This document shows positions 60,901 to 64,000 of a stretch of DNA of 64,000 nucleotides, one piece after another. Origin of the DNA: Lumnitzera littorea (Eukaryota; Streptophyta; Magnoliopsida; Myrtales; Combretaceae). Positions within the stretch are counted from its first letter, which is position 1, and each line of letters starts with the position of its first letter. A program made the translations under genes and the position numbers. The notes below the pieces were generated by a model that was not told the origin of the DNA, ran no database searches, and worked only from the letters and a program-made list of their open reading frames with translations. Where the stretch lies: the NCBI GenBank assembly GCA_024138015.1, contig JAMXBB010000007.1, forward strand, positions 72,660,932 through 72,724,931, written 5' to 3'.

Positions 60901-62746
60901 TAATCATTACAGAGGAAGCAATTGAGGTTGCTCATACGGCAGCTAATAGATGGACAGGTAATTCTTCCTTTGCAGTTTGCTTTTCTGTTTTGCACATATC
61001 ACATGGATAACTCCATGTACATGGCACCTTTTGGCTACAAATTACCCTTTAAGCATATGTAAAAGTTCTCATGGGTTTTTGTCCTTTCAGACAATATTTT
61101 CACTCTGCGTCAATGGTGCTCCAACAATTTCCCTGAAGCCAAAGAACAGTTAGAACACATGTACAAAGAGGTAATTTTTTGAGTATTTCTACACGGGTCT
61201 TCAGTTTATTTAAAATATATTTCTCAAACAATTGACATCTCAAGCAATTGACAGCAATTTGTGCTTCATTAACACAACCAGTAATACTGAGTTCTGATTT
61301 TTGCCACTACTCTATGGACTACCTAGGCCTGATGTTTCTTTCAATTTTCTGACCAAAACTCAACTCCACTGTTATTCATATTTCCCTCAAGAGGATACCA
61401 CATATCCTTCTTGGTTGGTTGTTGTCTGTGGTGCTGGCTCAAAGCTCAGTGGCAGCATATAGGCCAGAGTGATACTTCAATCTTGAGTACACAAGAATCT
61501 ATGAAAATGTAAGACATGATAACATGCTTACATTCTACAAAAACCCGATCTCTATGTCATATTCCAAATGCAGATTCTGAATCAACTACCACACATTTCC
61601 ATAACTTTACTGCTAAGAAATAAAATTGAAATTTCCATGACAATCATACAAATCAGCAAGCCAGCATAGTTCGTTTCATTGTTATACTGACATCATGTAC
61701 CTGAACAGGTGAGTGATGTTGCATTGAGCAGTTGGATTATCCAAATACCTGCAACACAAATGTGTAGCATTTAGGTTGAATGATCTATTTACCTTTTGCA
61801 CAAAAAGTGCAAGCTTCAAAAAACCCATGATTTTGCATCTGAAAAACCTTCAGTTCATTGGACCTGGACGTTAATGGCCATTGCATTAGCAGACAGGAAT
61901 TCAAAGAGAGGAGATGCATTATGCTTGTTGCATTAGAGTGTGATTTAGCCTTACCTAAAAAATTAGAGTGATTTAGAGAATGGATGGTTACGGTGTGAAT
62001 AACCAAGGTAGCTAGGATTGTTCTGCACTTCTATTGGCTATTTTTATGATAAATTGCATGCTTTCCAAGCTTAATTCTCTTCTGATACCTTCTTCTATGG
62101 GCTAAACAAAATCTACATTGACCTTTTCTTTTTCTTTTTTATATCTAAGACCAACATTCTGTTAGTGCTTATTTTAATGACTGTTCAAGGGATTGGTTGA
62201 GATTGTGTTGTGACCGGGCTGTGGCAAATATAGTTGCTTTTAAAGTTTATAGTACGTAGTGGTCATTTTGCAAATTCGTTGAAGTTGAATTGACAGTTGA
62301 TACTAATGCTATAACAAGATCTTGTTTGGTTATCCATGGAGTCCATTTTCCAGTCATTTTGAATAAGTGCTCTTTGAGAATGTGAAGGTGAGGATTCTAT
62401 AAAAAGTTTTGATCATTGCTTTTCAGTTCTTAGAATTGTAATAATTAGTAGGTGGGGAATAAAATTCCAAGGAACAACCTTTTCTGGATCCATCCTCACA
62501 TTCTCACTAATTTTTAATTAAAAAGACAAACTGGTTTTCCTTGTTATCCTTTTCCATGATAATGAAATTAACCATATGAGGCTAAAGTGTAAATAGAAGG
62601 GGTTAATTTAATTTATATAGATTCTATTTCCAATTTTCTGGATATCCTGAAGTTTCTTGTAAAACATACAGGTGGGTATAACAGAAGATTTTGACTATCT
62701 AGAGCTGTCTACTTTTGAAACTCAAAAAAAGGAAGGGAAATCGTGA
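51910..62746 (+). CDS. MND1: MND1, meiotic recombination cofactor
   Basis: MND1 pairs with HOP2 and helps DMC1/RAD51 in homologous strand invasion in meiotic nuclei. Coding exons: 51910-51912, 52165-52245, 53673-53789, 60271-60309, 60399-60506, 60592-60654, 60735-60786, 60913-60957, 61091-61170 and 62672-62746; all introns are GT-AG. The joined product has 220 residues. It starts M-SKKRGLSLDEKREKMLQIF; the first exon gives only the ATG. Residues ~15-77 form the winged-helix DNA-binding domain (GVITQSVKDVVQSLVDDDLV, then KIGTSVYFWSL). Residues ~80-140 form a coiled coil (LRSVRRKLEAELQGCKKRLA). The C-terminal part has ADNDPAAFEIM, EAIEVAHTAANRWTDNIFTL, RQWCSNNF and ITEDFDYLEL. The tail after that is short. 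All frames are open. Intron 3 is 6.5 kb because of an antisense LINE; introns 2 and 9 are about 1.4-1.5 kb. Confidence 0.94.
54100..57620 (-). pseudogene. Decayed LINE ORF2 (endonuclease, reverse transcriptase)
   Basis: The endonuclease is seen at about 57530-57370 (IWVAWKPNI; YVTFIYAAND). The linker follows at 56765-56547 (VGNRNNKFFFNHLKLRQYKN). Reverse transcriptase is in 55791-55348, with LGDPSSPYLFILAMKV and the catalytic CFVDDMLIF (F-x-D-D intact). The thumb region is in 55317-55039 (MKRFLWNG; CKPKKEGGLRI). A zf-RVT-like end lies at about 54500-54160 (FVITTYYLWKERNNR). Many stops are present. The enzyme would nick target DNA and copy the RNA in place. Confidence 0.82.
57737..59385 (-). 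pseudogene. Decayed LINE ORF1 (RNA-binding protein)
   Basis: It starts near 59339 (MWPGVASKKKTVLAPVV). A DUF4283-like segment follows at about 58950-58550 (WHIGMSLTCVWPKKMPIWIK, then IPTEFLHNEGV). The zinc knuckle CMGCRVFGHNNSKC (C-x2-C-x4-H-x4-C) is at about 58340-58299. The last open piece (58081-57737) has a Ser/Pro-rich tail. A TAA after VKLSQET and several frame breaks show it is dead. ORF1 proteins bind the LINE RNA. Confidence 0.78.
57975..57998 (-). repeat. (ATAGGT)4 in LINE ORF1
   Basis: Four tandem hexamers, read on the minus strand as codons for alternating Pro-Ile (IPIPIPIPM) in the ORF1 tail. Confidence 0.8.
59909..59993. repeat. Small inverted repeat, possible MITE
   Basis: TATAGGAATAGCTATTA (from 59909) is matched by TAATAGCTAATCCATA (59978-59993) in reverse complement with about three mismatches, 85 bp overall. 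It lies between the LINE leader and the right target copy. No clear target duplication was found. Confidence 0.35.
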
Positions 62747-63476
62747 AATTTATACAGGTTGCTGAATTTCTTGAGGAAGGAATTATTGTGCATGTGATAG
62801 AGATATATAATAAGGAAATAATTATATAAACATAGGCAATTGTGAATTGCTAAAGCAACGCAACCCTGTTGCACTTGACTAAGCCCCATGCTCGTCCAAG
62901 GATGGAAGTTGCTTCACCAGCTCCTTTTTTGATAACAGGAAGAGAGTAACCCTTTAGCAGCAGAATGTGAACGTTTTTCTCTGTAATCTGCTAGACCTTT
63001 GTGATACTACAACTACGATTAAATTCAAACAGGCGTACAAACAGCAAAAGAATGCATCAGCCGGTTTGAGCATGTAAATATAGTTCTTGTTGCTTGCAGA
63101 AAGGATGTCTTGCTAATCTGCATTGTGTTTACTTCTCTGCTGATGCCTGCTAGCATCGTTCTTGCTAATTTATCTGTGAAACTTACTTCAGCCCATCCGG
63201 TACTCCTTTTGAAGTCCTCAAGTAGTATTTGCATATGTCATGATCTCTTTTCAACGTAGCAGTGGAAATGGGGATCGGGAATTCACCATGAAATATGCCA
63301 AACTCACACTTAAGAAGACACGAGCTATGAAATTATTGGCATTTCATTGTTGCATGTTTAATTCTATACCATCCGTTAACTGCTTTTGGAAGAGCAAGTT
63401 TGTGCATTCATGAAATGTAGTAGAACTTACAAACAATAAATTGAGCTAAAACAAACTTAATAGCGTATGAAAGATT

Positions 63477-63640
63477 GGTACATGTTTCCTTAAATGCATA
63501 CACAAACATGAATGAGTAATCAGTACAAAATGTCCATATAGTAAAGTGTGATGTAGGATGGTACATGTTTGCTTAGATGCATACATATATATGAACGAGC
63601 AATTACTATGAAATATACCTCTATATAATGTGTGAATTTA
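63477..63640 (+). repeat. ~83-bp tandem repeat, two copies
   Basis: GGTACATGTTTCCTTAAATG (63477) recurs as GGTACATGTTTGCTTAGATG (63560), with the following CATACA...ATGAA.GAG.AAT pattern conserved. The copies are diverged. Non-coding. Confidence 0.72.
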
Positions 63641-63930
63641 GTAGTAGGCTCTAAGAATGCAGCTATAGTAACAAAAAGGAGGAAGGCACAAGGAGCGCCA
63701 CCATTTTTGCTCAAAATGAATTGTAAAGTAGATTATGGTTAGGTTAGCAGAGTATGGTAGGCAATAGGTTAGATAACTAATCAGATTAGATAAGGATGTT
63801 GGTGTTAGGGTTGGTTTTGAATTGTAAACTGGTTTGGCTTAAGAGGCATAGGTTGGAATTGCTCCTTGAATCTGTAGACCGTATGGGCTCAAGCAATTTG
63901 AGTGAAAGGGACCATTGGTTCATGGCTCGT

Positions 63931-64000
63931 CCTTTTGGTTTGAATAATAATAATAAAACAAATAACAATCAAGCCACCCTTTTGGTTTGAATAATAATAA
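63931..64000 (+). repeat. ~23-bp direct repeat at the window edge
   Basis: CCTTTTGGTTTGAATAATAA occurs at 63931 and again at 63978, 47 bases apart, each running into TAA repeats. The second copy is cut by the end of the window. Confidence 0.75.

Larger units (their letters stand above)
62747..64000 (+). other. MND1 3' region and flank
   Basis: No second gene is recognised. The frames on either strand (60-69 residues) match nothing I know. The part to about 63250 is of balanced composition and may be MND1 3' UTR; the rest carries short direct repeats. Confidence 0.45.

Noticed and set aside
63025..63234. 69-codon minus-strand frame downstream of MND1
   Set aside because: Considered as an exon of a neighbouring gene; no family resemblance and no flanking exons seen.
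1..64000. CRISPR arrays, bacterial operons, organellar inserts, pararetrovirus sequence
   Set aside because: Nothing of the kind was seen: no spaced identical repeats, no ribosome-binding-site-spaced gene clusters, no plastid or mitochondrial genes, and all RT remnants fit Ty3/gypsy or LINE elements.

Overview
The window is nuclear DNA from a flowering plant, most likely a eudicot. It is AT-rich. It has two intron-containing genes whose products look like plant proteins, and the rest is mostly old LTR retrotransposons, one LINE and 5S-related Cassandra-type repeats. I see no bacterial, organellar or rRNA genes, no intact tRNA gene and no CRISPR array. The species cannot be named from the sequence alone.

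Layout. 1-12.0 kb is a stack of dead Ty3/gypsy elements. A truncated LTR (1-509) is followed by unexplained DNA, then an Athila-like gag element (A, minus strand, 4.4-7.26 kb). A sits inside a second Athila-like element (B, minus, 7.26-11.98 kb). B also carries two solo LTRs of a third family, each with a 5-bp target duplication or close to it. 12.85-20.57 kb is a minus-strand tandem Cassandra-like array: three ~226-bp LTRs with a 5S-rRNA-like segment. The middle LTR is split by a complete but decayed Ty3/gypsy element (C, plus, 13435-20170, target duplication ACTAC). 20.6-26.0 kb is AT-rich non-coding DNA with a ~245-bp tandem repeat.

26.28-28.61 kb holds a SNF7/VPS32 (ESCRT-III) gene with six coding exons and an intron in the 5' leader. 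32.2-38.5 kb is a Ty3/gypsy element (G, plus) whose reverse transcriptase is interrupted by a 2.1-kb solo LTR of the same family as 1-509. 38.6-51.7 kb has no recognisable gene; it holds an Athila-like solo LTR at 47.1-48.3 kb and a probable large LTR at 41.2-44.3 kb.

51.91-62.75 kb is the meiotic recombination gene MND1 in ten coding exons. Its third intron carries a ~6-kb L1-type LINE in antisense orientation, which accounts for most of the gene's length.

The two host genes have unrelated jobs (membrane remodelling; meiotic strand exchange with HOP2) and show no functional link. I found no convincing new gene system. The most informative points are the nesting order of the repeats, the interrupted Cassandra array, the tRNA-like pol III boxes inside one LTR family, and the LINE-bearing MND1 intron.
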